Assembly: GCA_026985705.1 (NCBI GenBank)
Contig: JALSPY010000155.1
Span: 1 to 10,611, forward strand
DNA: 10,611 nucleotides
Origin: Hydrogenothermaceae bacterium
Lineage (GTDB): Bacteria > Aquificota > Aquificia > Aquificales > Hydrogenothermaceae
Direction: 5' to 3'
Made by a program: the position numbers and the translations under genes. The stretch's first letter is position 1; each line of letters opens with the position of its first letter. Below the pieces are notes generated by a model, which saw only the letters and a list, made by a program, of their open reading frames with translations, was not told where the DNA came from and made no database searches. This document shows positions 1 through 6,960 of this stretch, in pieces.

Positions 1-391
1 GTGCTCCCTCTTTAGTTAAGATAGGTATCCCTTTTTTGTCTCTGTCAAACTGAACTTTATAATAACCTATAAGCTCAATAACTCTCTGCAAGCCTTCATC
101 TACCAAAATCTTTACATTTTCCTCTATACATAAACCTTTACCAGCCTTTAATGTATCCTTAAAATGTGCGTCTGGGCTGTCTTCTAGAGATAGAGCTACT
201 GCAATACCACCTTGAGCTAAAAATGAATTTGAAACTTTTATATTCCCCTTTGAAACAAGCAAATAATCAACATTTAATCTATCTAACTCTAAAGCCACAG
301 TTAAACCGGCTAAACCTGAACCAACTATAACTGTGTCTGTGAAAACTGTTTTTAATCTTTCTGTATCAAATTCTGTTAAATATCTTTCCAT
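1..391 (-). CDS. nadB: L-aspartate oxidase, N-terminal part (3' end outside window)
   Basis: FAD enzyme that oxidises L-aspartate to iminoaspartate, the first step of bacterial de novo NAD synthesis; NadA uses the product. Only the first 130 residues are visible, and the gene continues past the left edge. The ATG at 389-391 opens a frame with a dinucleotide-binding motif GSGLAG at residues 24-29. It is followed by SNSFLAQGGIAVA (54-66), which matches the family's flavin-contacting S-S/N-S-x-x-AQGGIA block, and by DSPDAHFKDTLKAGKGLC (71-88), the typical NadB D-D/S-P-x-x-H-x-x-DTL-x-AG-x-GLC stretch. FDRDKKG lies near residues 115-121. The related SdhA/FrdA flavoproteins differ in these blocks, so NadB is preferred. 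The start lies 4 bases after the yvcK stop codon, so it is probably cotranscribed and translationally coupled with yvcK. The ribosome-binding site is weak (AAGG inside the end of yvcK). Confidence 0.9.
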   Translation of the reverse strand, partial: MERYLTEFDTERLKTVFTDTVIVGSGLAGLTVALELDRLNVDYLLVSKGNIKVSNSFLAQGGIAVALSLEDSPDAHFKDTLKAGKGLCIEENVKILVDEGLQRVIELIGYYKVQFDRDKKGIPILTKEGA

Positions 392-395
392 AAAA

Positions 396-1373
396 CTACT
401 TAACCTTTAAATCATGTATTATTTCCATAATTAGGGAAGCTAACTTTATTGGATTATGTCTAGCTAAATTCCAACTTGTATTAAGTAGATTTTTAGCATA
501 AACCTTTATACCTAACCTTGCTATATTACCTACATCTGCCACAACAGGCTCAGAATGTTCCTTCATATATTTTTTTATAATCTTATCTTCAGGAATACCT
601 GTATTAACTATTACAGCATCTAAAAAAGGTTTACCAACTATATTATAAAGAGCTTTAATATGGTCTGATGCAGTGTATCCATCTGTTTCACCGTATTGTG
701 TCATAACATTGCATATATAAACTTTATAAGCATCTGTTTTAATAATTGCTTCTCTTATGTCTTTAACTAAAAGATTTGGGATTATACTGGTATAAAGGCT
801 TCCGGGACCTAATATTATTAATTCTGCATCTAATATTTTTTCTATTGCTTCCTCTGGAGCTTTAACATCTTCAGGCTCTAGCCATATTCTTTCTATCTTT
901 GCCACTAACTTTTTTCCATATTCAGTTATTTCAGTCTCTCCCTTTATAATTTTTCCATCTGAAAACTTAGCTACTAAATCAACAATTTCTGTAGTTGAAG
1001 GTATTATTTTTCCCTTAATCTTTAAAATATCCGAAACTGTTTCTATAGCTTCTAAGAAATTTCCATTTATTTTAGTTAAAACTGATAAAAATAGATTTCC
1101 AAATGAATGACCTTTCAAACACTCTCCCTCAGAAAAACGGTATTTAAAAACTTCCGTTAATATATCCTCATCTTCAGCTAAAGCGGTAATACAGTTTCTA
1201 ATATCTCCCGGTGCTGGTATATTAAGCTCTTCTTTTATTCTTCCTGAGCTTCCTCCATTATCTGAAACAGTAACAATTGCAGATAAATCATTTAATTCTT
1301 CCGGAACAAGATGTTTTATACCTTTAAGAAGATTAGATAAACCGGTTCCTCCCCCTATAGCCACAACTTTCAT
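396..1373 (-). CDS. yvcK: Gluconeogenesis factor, YvcK/GlmR (CofD-like family)
   Basis: Cytosolic protein of 325 residues, close to the usual length (about 317 in Bacillus). It has the glycine-rich nucleotide-binding start GGGTGL (7-12), VSDNGGSSGR (36-45), PAPGDIRNC (53-61), GHSFGNL (88-94) and LGPGSLYTSIIPNL (188-201), in the order of the YvcK branch of the CofD/2-phospho-L-lactate transferase fold. In Bacillus and relatives YvcK/GlmR binds UDP-GlcNAc, supports growth on gluconeogenic carbon and stimulates GlmS for cell-wall precursor synthesis. That role is carried over from the family and is not visible in the sequence. A true CofD (F420 synthesis) is less likely because the N-terminal SDNGGSSG signature is that of YvcK. 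The ATG start has a strong Shine-Dalgarno 7 bases upstream. The gene sits 23 bases after mtnA and 4 bases before nadB. Confidence 0.93.
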   Translation of the reverse strand: MKVVAIGGGTGLSNLLKGIKHLVPEELNDLSAIVTVSDNGGSSGRIKEELNIPAPGDIRNCITALAEDEDILTEVFKYRFSEGECLKGHSFGNLFLSVLTKINGNFLEAIETVSDILKIKGKIIPSTTEIVDLVAKFSDGKIIKGETEITEYGKKLVAKIERIWLEPEDVKAPEEAIEKILDAELIILGPGSLYTSIIPNLLVKDIREAIIKTDAYKVYICNVMTQYGETDGYTASDHIKALYNIVGKPFLDAVIVNTGIPEDKIIKKYMKEHSEPVVADVGNIARLGIKVYAKNLLNTSWNLARHNPIKLASLIMEIIHDLKVK

Positions 1374-1380
1374 AAAAAAA

Positions 1381-1387
1381 TCCCCCT
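1381..1387 (-). promoter_or_regulatory. Ribosome-binding site of yvcK
   Basis: The minus strand reads AGGGGGA 7 bases before the ATG at 1371-1373. It lies in the 23-base gap after mtnA. It fixes the yvcK start and indicates efficient independent initiation within the operon. Confidence 0.75.
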
Positions 1388-1396
1388 AAAAATTTT

Positions 1397-2458
1397 TCAA
1401 TTAGTTTTATAATTTAGGAAATTTTTTATATTTTTCTCGTTTATTTCATTTATAAGTCCTTTTTCTGTTATTATCGCAGTTATATTCTCAGCAGGTGTAA
1501 TATCAAAACTGTAGTTTATCGCAGGAGAGTTTTTAGGAGCTATATCACATCCACCACAGGTTTTAACTTCCCTTTCATCTCTAACTTCTATTGGTATATC
1601 TTCTCCCTTTTTTGTAGTTAAATCAAATGTTGTAGTTGGAGCAACAACATAGAAAGGTATATTATGCTCTTTAGCTAAGACAGAGAGAGTATAAGTTCCT
1701 ATCTTATTTGCAACATCTCCATTTGCAACTATTCTATCGGCACCAACAATAATAAGGTCAACTTTTCCTTTTGATATTAAAAATCCAGCTGAATTGTCCG
1801 TAATTATGTAATGTGGAATTCCCTCCTCATATAACTCCCAAGCTGTAAGTCTAGCTCCCTGTAAGTAAGGTCTAGTTTCATCAATTAAAACTGTAATATC
1901 TTTTCCATACTCGTATGCACTTCTTATCACTCCTAATGCTGTTCCCCAACCTGCAGTTGCCAATGCTCCTGTATTACAGTGGGTTAAAATGGTAGCTTTA
2001 TCAGGTATTAAAACTTGACCATATCCTCCCATAGTTTTATTTGCATGATAATCCTCTATTTCTATTCTTCTAGCTTCCTTAAAAAGCTCATCTATAAGTT
2101 TCTTTTCATCTATATCTTCTTTTAACAGATTGTTGAATTTGTTCCACATTCTCTCTAAAGTCCAAAATAGATTTACAGCTGTAGGACGGGTATTTAAGAG
2201 AGTATCGTATATATCTTTAGCTTTACTTAAATCTTTATTACTTTCTATTAGCTGTTTTATACCTATTGCAAATCCATAGGCTCCAACTATTCCTATCAAA
2301 GGGGCTCCTCTAATCATCATACTCTTTATAGCTTTAGCTACATCAATGTATGTTTCTAATTTTTCCCATTCAAGCTCATTTGGAAGCTTTAGCTGATTTA
2401 TAACAAAAAGTGTATACCCTTCTAATTTCAAGGCTCTTATATCTTTTAACTTTCTCAA
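1397..2458 (-). CDS. mtnA: S-methyl-5-thioribose-1-phosphate isomerase
   Basis: Converts 5-methylthioribose-1-phosphate to 5-methylthioribulose-1-phosphate in methionine salvage or the related 5'-deoxynucleoside shunts; cytosolic, eIF2B-like fold. The 353-residue protein is of family length. Motifs in order are MIRGAPLIG (48-56), THCNTGALATAG (159-170) with the expected catalytic Cys161, DETRPYLQGARLTAWEL (193-209), NSAGFLI (222-228), VGADRIVANGD (238-248) with the expected catalytic Asp241, NKIGTY (251-256) and FDITPAENITAIITEKG (318-334). Cys161 and Asp241 correspond to Cys160 and Asp240 of the Bacillus enzyme. The MIRGAP and THCNTG signatures favour MtnA over eIF2B-like regulators or ribose-1,5-bisphosphate isomerase. 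The start is a TTG at 2456-2458, supported by AGAGGA 9 bases upstream. An unusual CGGC (301-304) sits near the C-terminus. No other methionine-salvage gene is nearby. It is the first gene of the minus-strand operon. Confidence 0.95.
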   Translation of the reverse strand: MRKLKDIRALKLEGYTLFVINQLKLPNELEWEKLETYIDVAKAIKSMMIRGAPLIGIVGAYGFAIGIKQLIESNKDLSKAKDIYDTLLNTRPTAVNLFWTLERMWNKFNNLLKEDIDEKKLIDELFKEARRIEIEDYHANKTMGGYGQVLIPDKATILTHCNTGALATAGWGTALGVIRSAYEYGKDITVLIDETRPYLQGARLTAWELYEEGIPHYIITDNSAGFLISKGKVDLIIVGADRIVANGDVANKIGTYTLSVLAKEHNIPFYVVAPTTTFDLTTKKGEDIPIEVRDEREVKTCGGCDIAPKNSPAINYSFDITPAENITAIITEKGLINEINEKNIKNFLNYKTN

Positions 2459-2467
2459 TAATAACTA

Positions 2468-2473
2468 TCCTCT
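2468..2473 (-). promoter_or_regulatory. Ribosome-binding site of mtnA (supports TTG start)
   Basis: AGAGGA on the minus strand, 9 bases before TTG at 2456-2458. No ATG in the same frame lies at a suitable distance, so this site decides for the TTG start. Confidence 0.7.
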
Positions 2474-2493
2474 TTATAAAATTTTGAAAAAAA

Positions 2494-2502
2494 ATTATAT
2501 CA
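2494..2502 (-). promoter_or_regulatory. Extended -10 promoter for mtnA-yvcK-nadB
   Basis: The minus strand reads TGATATAAT, a consensus -10 hexamer with the TGn extension. No good -35 is present at 16-18 bases; ATGAAA at a 19-base spacing is the nearest match. The transcript would start near 2487, leaving a leader of roughly 28 bases, too short for a riboswitch. In such AT-rich DNA a chance match is possible, but the position just before the operon supports it. Confidence 0.5.
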
Positions 2503-2518
2503 AAACATACTAAATAAT

Positions 2519-2533
2519 TTTCATTTTATGAAA
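2519..2533. promoter_or_regulatory. Candidate operator palindrome between the divergent promoters
   Basis: TTTCAT and ATGAAA form a perfect 6-bp inverted repeat around TTT. It lies about 20 bases upstream of the pelC -35 and falls at the -35 region of the mtnA promoter, a place where one regulator could act on both operons. The sequence is AT-rich and short, so chance is a serious alternative. No regulator gene is visible in the window. Confidence 0.25.
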
Positions 2534-2553
2534 TTTTTATTTTTTAAGTTTTA

Positions 2554-2581
2554 TTGACAGTCTATACTAGAGGAATATTAT
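2554..2581 (+). promoter_or_regulatory. Sigma70-type promoter for the pel operon
   Basis: TTGACA at 2554-2559, a 16-base spacer and TATTAT at 2576-2581: a perfect -35 and a five-of-six -10. The start of transcription would be near 2588, giving a leader of about 39 bases before pelC. A perfect TATAAT at 2588-2593 lacks a partner -35 and is less likely to be used. Confidence 0.65.
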
Positions 2582-2613
2582 GAAAGTTATAATGAGGAAT
2601 TATATCTATTAAA

Positions 2614-2620
2614 GGGAGGA
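2614..2620 (+). promoter_or_regulatory. Ribosome-binding site of pelC (supports TTG start)
   Basis: GGGAGGA lies 6 bases before the TTG at 2627-2629. It is a near-ideal Shine-Dalgarno and places the lipoprotein signal sequence exactly at the N-terminus. Confidence 0.8.
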
Positions 2621-2626
2621 ATAAAA

Positions 2627-3124
2627 TTGAAAAAATTTTTGCTTTTAATTTCATTATTAAGTTTTATACTCGTTTCTTGTTCCTCGTCAATTAATAGCTA
2701 TCAGAATGTTAGTTTAGTAAAGAAAGACAGTTTTATTGTTTTACCTTTTGAGAATAATACAGAAACTCCCCTTGCAGGGATTAGAGCATCTAAAATTGCT
2801 GAGGGAGTTCTAATTTCACATGGATTTAATATAAATGGAAAAATTTATAAACAGAAAGAGTATAAAGCTGAAGAAATAAAAGAACTTCTTGAAAAGGTTA
2901 AAAAGGAAGGTTACAGATATGCAGTTTTAGGAGATGTTAATGAGTGGAGATATAAAACTGGGATAGATGGAGAACCTGCAGTCAATATAACTATGAGAAT
3001 TATTGATTTAAAAACAGGGAAAACGGTTTGGTCAGGTGTTGCATCTAAAAGTGGTATGGGATATTCATCAATAGGAACTTTAGCTCAGGATTTATTAAAT
3101 GAGTTTGCAGAAAGTATTAAATAA
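2627..3124 (+). CDS. pelC: PelC, outer-membrane lipoprotein of Pel polysaccharide export
   Basis: Small lipoprotein of 165 residues (about 172 in Pseudomonas). The signal peptide has Lys2-Lys3, a hydrophobic core and lipobox LVSC with Cys18 as the lipidated residue; Ser19 at +2 fits sorting to the outer membrane. The mature part shows FENNTETPLAGIRA (41-54) and DVNEWRYKTGIDGEPAV (103-119), followed by RIIDLKTGKTVWSG (124-137), which match the blocks I recall for PelC. In Pseudomonas, PelC forms a ring on the periplasmic face of the outer membrane that helps guide the polymer to the PelB channel. The TTG start is fixed by a strong Shine-Dalgarno. It is the first gene after the promoter and is followed 25 bases later by pelD. 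A general TolB-N-like or GNA1162-type lipoprotein would be the alternative, but the pel context and EWRYK block argue for PelC. Confidence 0.9.
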   Translation: MKKFLLLISLLSFILVSCSSSINSYQNVSLVKKDSFIVLPFENNTETPLAGIRASKIAEGVLISHGFNINGKIYKQKEYKAEEIKELLEKVKKEGYRYAVLGDVNEWRYKTGIDGEPAVNITMRIIDLKTGKTVWSGVASKSGMGYSSIGTLAQDLLNEFAESIK

Positions 3125-3138
3125 AAATTTATCCCTTT

Positions 3139-3143
3139 GAGGA
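3139..3143 (+). promoter_or_regulatory. Ribosome-binding site that decides the pelD start
   Basis: GAGGA abuts the ATG at 3144 (zero spacing) but lies 6 bases before the in-frame ATG at 3150. The second ATG is therefore the likelier start, making PelD two residues shorter than the longest reading. Confidence 0.6.
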
Positions 3144-3149
3144 ATGAAA

Positions 3150-4409
3150 ATGTTAGATAAAATTAAATTTTTAAGAGTTTTTGTAGATACGTTATCTGTT
3201 TTAATTGTTTATATGGTAATAGGCTACTTTATTAACCCAAATGATATTTTACTTATCAATAAACAATTTCAGACATTTATTATCATAATAGCAATAATTA
3301 GCTTATTTTATGGTTTTCCTGCAGGGATACTATCTATGTTAGTATTTTTAGTTATAGGATTTACATTTTATCCACAGTTTCCACTCTATCAATTTCTCTG
3401 GTATTTGGCTTTAACTCTTATATTCAGTGAAGCCCATTACCTATGGAACTCTAAAATATTAAAGCTTGAAAAAGAGAAAGAATATCTAAATGAAAAACTT
3501 AAATACCTTAGGGAAAATTTATTCACTTTAAAAATATCACATGACCAGATAGAGAAGAACTATGTTTTAAAACCTATGAGTATAAGAAATGTTTTAAATG
3601 AGATTAATAAAATGGTAAAAACAAAAGATGAAAAACTGTTTGAAAATTTCCTATTACTAATTTCAAAATACACTCAAGTTGAAAGTGGAAGTTTATACTT
3701 ACAGGATGAAAAGGATAAAGATAGTTATGTTGAAGTTGCTAGGATAGGTAATGGTGCTGAGTTAGATTTTGAAGACCCTATGATGAAGGAAGTTTTGGAA
3801 AGAAGAGAAAGTTCGTTTTTATCAATTGCTGATTTAGATGGCAACAATCCTTCTAAATATCTGGCAGTATCTACGGTTTTGGATGACAATAATGAATTTA
3901 AAGTGTTCCTCTTAATAAAGGAGATGCCTTTTACAGAGTTAAACAAGGATAATATGTTAAAAATAGATGTATTTTTACTTTATTTAGTTAAAAATTTAGA
4001 TATATCTAAAAATTATGAAAAATTACTTGAGAAGTATATAGACCTTGATATGTATCTAATAAGAGAAATTGATATTCTTATACAACTTTATCAAAAGTAC
4101 AAAATTGAAAGTAATATTGTAGTTTTCTTTGCCGACGAAGGGGAACCTGTAGGAAGTATATTCATGGAGATAGAAGGTTCTATCAGAGGTTTAGATTATG
4201 CAGTTAGATACAAATATGGAAACAAGGAAATGTTAATTGTTCTACTGCCATTTACAAGTGATGCAAATGTTAAAGGGTTTATAGAAAGAATTAGAAAGAA
4301 TATAAGAAGATTATTTGGTAGAGATACTGAGCTTGCTTTACTTCACAAAATAATTCCTATCGGAAAGTTTTCTTTAGAAAAAACTATTTATAAAGTGGTT
4401 AAGTCATGA
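3150..4409 (+). CDS. pelD: PelD, inner-membrane c-di-GMP receptor of the Pel synthase
   Basis: Protein of 419 residues (about 455 in Pseudomonas). About four N-terminal membrane segments (roughly 7-28, 40-55, 57-73, 79-95) are followed by a charged probable coiled coil (100-130), a GAF-like domain (about 145-285) and a C-terminal degenerate GGDEF domain (about 298-412). The catalytic GGDEF motif is replaced by GNKEM (357-361), so no cyclase activity is expected. RGLD (346-349) reproduces the RxxD inhibitory-site motif that in Pseudomonas PelD binds a c-di-GMP dimer, and arginines near 380-382 could supply the further contact. In the known system, c-di-GMP binding switches on PelF-dependent synthesis through the PelD-PelE-PelG complex. 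The start at 3150 is chosen from Shine-Dalgarno spacing; 3144 is the alternative. The stop overlaps the pelE start as ATGA. The assignment rests on architecture, the RGLD motif and position between pelC and pelE. Confidence 0.92.
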   Translation: MLDKIKFLRVFVDTLSVLIVYMVIGYFINPNDILLINKQFQTFIIIIAIISLFYGFPAGILSMLVFLVIGFTFYPQFPLYQFLWYLALTLIFSEAHYLWNSKILKLEKEKEYLNEKLKYLRENLFTLKISHDQIEKNYVLKPMSIRNVLNEINKMVKTKDEKLFENFLLLISKYTQVESGSLYLQDEKDKDSYVEVARIGNGAELDFEDPMMKEVLERRESSFLSIADLDGNNPSKYLAVSTVLDDNNEFKVFLLIKEMPFTELNKDNMLKIDVFLLYLVKNLDISKNYEKLLEKYIDLDMYLIREIDILIQLYQKYKIESNIVVFFADEGEPVGSIFMEIEGSIRGLDYAVRYKYGNKEMLIVLLPFTSDANVKGFIERIRKNIRRLFGRDTELALLHKIIPIGKFSLEKTIYKVVKS

Positions 4410-5428
4410 TGTTATATACATTAGGAAGTAAAAAACTAATACCTTTATCACTTTCTTTAGAAATAAGCTCACTGACTATTCTATTTTTTACAGAGGACTT
4501 CCAAGGAAAAGTTTTTGTTGTTTTACTTCTTCATTTTTTTGCTAGTATACTTTTATCTCAGATTATATGGATGATTTTACCGAAAAAATATAAAGAACCT
4601 TTTCCACTTAGTTTGATATCTCTCTTTATTATAGTTTTTGCTACACCGCTAGTCAGTTATTTAGCTCTTTTAATTTTATATGTTGTTTTAAAAAAACAAA
4701 GACCAAAAAAAATTTATCCCTTTAAGTATCTATCTATATGGAAAGAATTAGAGGAAATAAAAATTCCTAAAAGAAAATTTGGTGAAGCGGCTATAATTGA
4801 ATTGGTAAGGAATACAAAAATCCCAGTAGAGAAAAGATTGAAGGCTTTCATATTCTTAACTGAGATTATATCACCAGAAACAGTAAAACTCTTAAAAATT
4901 GGATTATCTGACCCTAATGATGAGATAAGATTATTATGTTTTTCTGAATTAAGTAAAATAGAAAAAAAGATAACTTCCTCTATTCATTACTATCTGAATG
5001 TTTTAGAAAACGCTAAAAGTGATAAAAAGTATTTAGATGCATTAGAAAATTTAGCAAAATCTTACTGGGAAGCGGTATATTTAGGTATTGGTGATGAGGA
5101 GTTAAATAAGTATTACATAAATCAAACTTATAAATACTGTCTAAGAGCCATAGAGTTTGCCGAAAGTAAAGGTTTAGAAATTGACCCACATATAATCTTA
5201 ATACTTGGAAAAATTGAGTTAATAAAAGGTGATTATGAAAAAGCTGAAGAGATGTTGACCTCAATTTTAGATACTAATATACCAAAATTTGAAGTTGTTC
5301 CATCTTTAGCTAAATTGTATTATGAAAAAGAAGAATTTTCAAAAATTAAAAGTTTATTTAAGAAATATCCATACCTTAGATATGATTTTGATTTATATCC
5401 TATATATACATTATGGAGTGGTAAATAG
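4406..5428 (+). CDS. pelE: PelE, inner-membrane TPR/HEAT-like scaffold of the Pel synthase
   Basis: Protein of 340 residues (about 329 in Pseudomonas). Hydrophobic N-terminal segments at about 12-29, 35-58 and 67-96 are followed by a long soluble helical part. Residues 142-187 look HEAT-like (KRLKAFIFLTEI, then LSDPNDEIRLLCFSELSKIE). Residues about 263-320 contain two TPR-like helical hairpins (GKIELIKGDYEKAEEMLTSI; LAKLYYEKEEFSKIKSLF). The SDPNDEIRLL block and the membrane-plus-TPR layout are typical of PelE, which holds PelD, PelF and PelG together. It has no enzymatic motif. The ATG overlaps the pelD stop in ATGA, and a second ATG follows immediately, so the start is uncertain by one codon. 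There is only a weak Shine-Dalgarno, so translation probably depends on pelD. The stop TAG shares its G with the pelF GTG start. Confidence 0.88.
   Translation: MMLYTLGSKKLIPLSLSLEISSLTILFFTEDFQGKVFVVLLLHFFASILLSQIIWMILPKKYKEPFPLSLISLFIIVFATPLVSYLALLILYVVLKKQRPKKIYPFKYLSIWKELEEIKIPKRKFGEAAIIELVRNTKIPVEKRLKAFIFLTEIISPETVKLLKIGLSDPNDEIRLLCFSELSKIEKKITSSIHYYLNVLENAKSDKKYLDALENLAKSYWEAVYLGIGDEELNKYYINQTYKYCLRAIEFAESKGLEIDPHIILILGKIELIKGDYEKAEEMLTSILDTNIPKFEVVPSLAKLYYEKEEFSKIKSLFKKYPYLRYDFDLYPIYTLWSGK
5415..5421 (+). promoter_or_regulatory. Ribosome-binding site of pelF (supports GTG start)
   Basis: GGAGTGG inside the end of pelE lies 6 bases before the GTG at 5428-5430. It supports a non-ATG start that overlaps the pelE stop by one base. 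Confidence 0.6.
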
Positions 5429-6960
5429 TGGTTAAATATATAAGGAAATCTAAAGACTTTGATATACTTTTAATTGCAGAAGGAACTTATCCATATATTA
5501 AAGGTGGAGTTTCTTCTTGGATACACCAACTTTTAACAGGTTTACCTGAGTTTAAATTTGGTATAGTTTTTTTAGGAAGTAAACCTGAAGATTACGGAGA
5601 TATAAAATATAATCTTCCAGACAATCTAGTTCATTTGGAAGTTCACTATCTATTTGGAAAGAAAAATACTCCAGTTATTCAAAAAAAAACTGTTGAGCCA
5701 GAAAAATTTAAGTACGTTTACAATCTTCACGATTATTTTATATCTAAAAAAGGTTCAAGGAAAATTGATTATATTCCTGACTATATAAAATCATTAGATT
5801 TTTATAATAAAGTTATAACTGAGGATGTTTTTTTATTCAGTAAAAATTCTTGGGAATTTATAACAGAAAAGTATTATCAAAACTGCTCTAACTATCCTTT
5901 TGTTGATTACTTTTGGACTGTTCGTAATATACACTCTCCCATATGGGTAGTAACAGATGTTGCACAAAATATAGAAGGATATAAAATTATTCATTCCCCA
6001 TCTACCGGTTATGCAGGTTTCTTAGGAGCTTTACTACACTTTGATACTGGTAAACCATTTATACTAACAGAGCATGGAATATATGTGAGAGAGAGAAAGA
6101 TAGATTTATTAAGTGCCGATTGGATAGAGGATAAAAGAAATATATTCCAGAAAGAGTTAGGTGAGTTAGACTATTTAAAAAAGATGTGGATAAAGTTTTT
6201 TGAAGGTTTAGGAAAATTTACATACTCAGCGGCAAATCCTATAATTTCTCTCTTTGATATAGCTAGACAGATACAGATTAGGTATGGAGCTTCCCCTGAC
6301 AAAACTATAGTTATACCCAATGGAGTTGATGTAAAGGGATTAGGAGAGCTTGTTAAAAAGAGACCAAAAGAAATTCCTAAGGTTATAACACTTATAGGTA
6401 GGGTTGTTCCAATTAAAGATATAAAGACATTCATAAAAGCTATGAGGATAGTAGCAAATAATATACCTGATGTTGAAGGGTGGATTGTAGGTCCTGAAGA
6501 TGAAGACCCAGATTACGCTGAGGAATGTCGTTTCTTAGTAGACAGTTTAGGATTAAAGAAAAATGTTAAATTTTTAGGCTTTCAAAATATTAAGGATATA
6601 TTACCTAAGACAGGTATATTAACTTTAACATCTATAAGTGAGGGGATGCCCTTAGTGGTGATAGAAGGTTTCGCTGCAGGACTTCCTGCAATAACAACAG
6701 ATGTAGGCTCCTGTAGTCAGCTAATATACGGTGGAATAGATGAAGAGGATAAAAAACTTGGTAAAGCCGGAGAAGTTGTTCCTATAGCAAATCCTGAAGC
6801 CCTAGCTGAAGCATATTTAAAATTGTTGACAGACGAGAATTTATGGAAAAATTGTCAACAGACGGCTTTAAGGAGAGTTAGGAAGTATTATTCTCTAGAA
6901 AGATTTTTAAATAGTTATAGGAAAATATACAACGAGGCTTTAAATCAGTGGCAGGGATAG
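5428..6960 (+). CDS. pelF: PelF, cytosolic GT4-family glycosyltransferase (Pel polymerase)
   Basis: Polymerises the Pel chain from UDP-sugars (UDP-GalNAc/UDP-GlcNAc in the studied systems) on the cytosolic face of the membrane. It has 510 residues (about 507 in Pseudomonas). The N-terminal Rossmann half opens with ILLIAEGTYPYIKGGVSSW (13-31), including the GT-B glycine motif, and EHGIYVRER (215-223) is typical of PelF. The C-terminal half has IPNGVD (296-301), GRVVPIK (324-330) with Arg325 and Lys330 expected to contact the nucleotide diphosphate, and the retaining GT4 motif E-x7-E as SEGMPLVVIE (404-413; Glu405 and Glu413). The active-site motifs appear intact, and there is no signal peptide or membrane segment. 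It starts with GTG one base inside the pelE stop and ends 13 bases inside pelG, so it is firmly part of the operon. Confidence 0.96.
   Translation: MVKYIRKSKDFDILLIAEGTYPYIKGGVSSWIHQLLTGLPEFKFGIVFLGSKPEDYGDIKYNLPDNLVHLEVHYLFGKKNTPVIQKKTVEPEKFKYVYNLHDYFISKKGSRKIDYIPDYIKSLDFYNKVITEDVFLFSKNSWEFITEKYYQNCSNYPFVDYFWTVRNIHSPIWVVTDVAQNIEGYKIIHSPSTGYAGFLGALLHFDTGKPFILTEHGIYVRERKIDLLSADWIEDKRNIFQKELGELDYLKKMWIKFFEGLGKFTYSAANPIISLFDIARQIQIRYGASPDKTIVIPNGVDVKGLGELVKKRPKEIPKVITLIGRVVPIKDIKTFIKAMRIVANNIPDVEGWIVGPEDEDPDYAEECRFLVDSLGLKKNVKFLGFQNIKDILPKTGILTLTSISEGMPLVVIEGFAAGLPAITTDVGSCSQLIYGGIDEEDKKLGKAGEVVPIANPEALAEAYLKLLTDENLWKNCQQTALRRVRKYYSLERFLNSYRKIYNEALNQWQG

Noticed and set aside
1..391. Succinate dehydrogenase/fumarate reductase flavoprotein instead of NadB
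   Set aside because: The SNSFLAQGGIAVA and DTLKAGKGLC blocks fit L-aspartate oxidase better, although both belong to one superfamily.
2582..2626. c-di-GMP riboswitch in the pelC leader
   Set aside because: The predicted leader is only about 39 bases and shows no GEMM-type stem arrangement; control is more likely through PelD.
3144..3149. pelD start at the first ATG (3144)
   Set aside because: The GAGGA Shine-Dalgarno directly touches this ATG; the next in-frame ATG at 3150 has normal 6-base spacing. The difference is only two residues.
3122..3149. Terminator or separate promoter between pelC and pelD
   Set aside because: The gap is only 25 bases, with no GC-rich hairpin and no paired -35/-10 boxes.
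3725..3946. Minus-strand open frame of 73 codons inside pelD
   Set aside because: It is fully antisense to the GAF-like region of pelD, has no recognisable protein features and is explained by the coding strand's composition.
5013..5264. Minus-strand open frame of 83 codons inside pelE
   Set aside because: It is antisense to the helical repeat part of pelE, has a low-complexity Leu/Phe-rich product and no supporting ribosome-binding site or neighbour.
6171..6434. Minus-strand open frame of 87 codons inside pelF
   Set aside because: It is antisense to a conserved glycosyltransferase region; the hydrophobic product is a reverse-strand shadow.
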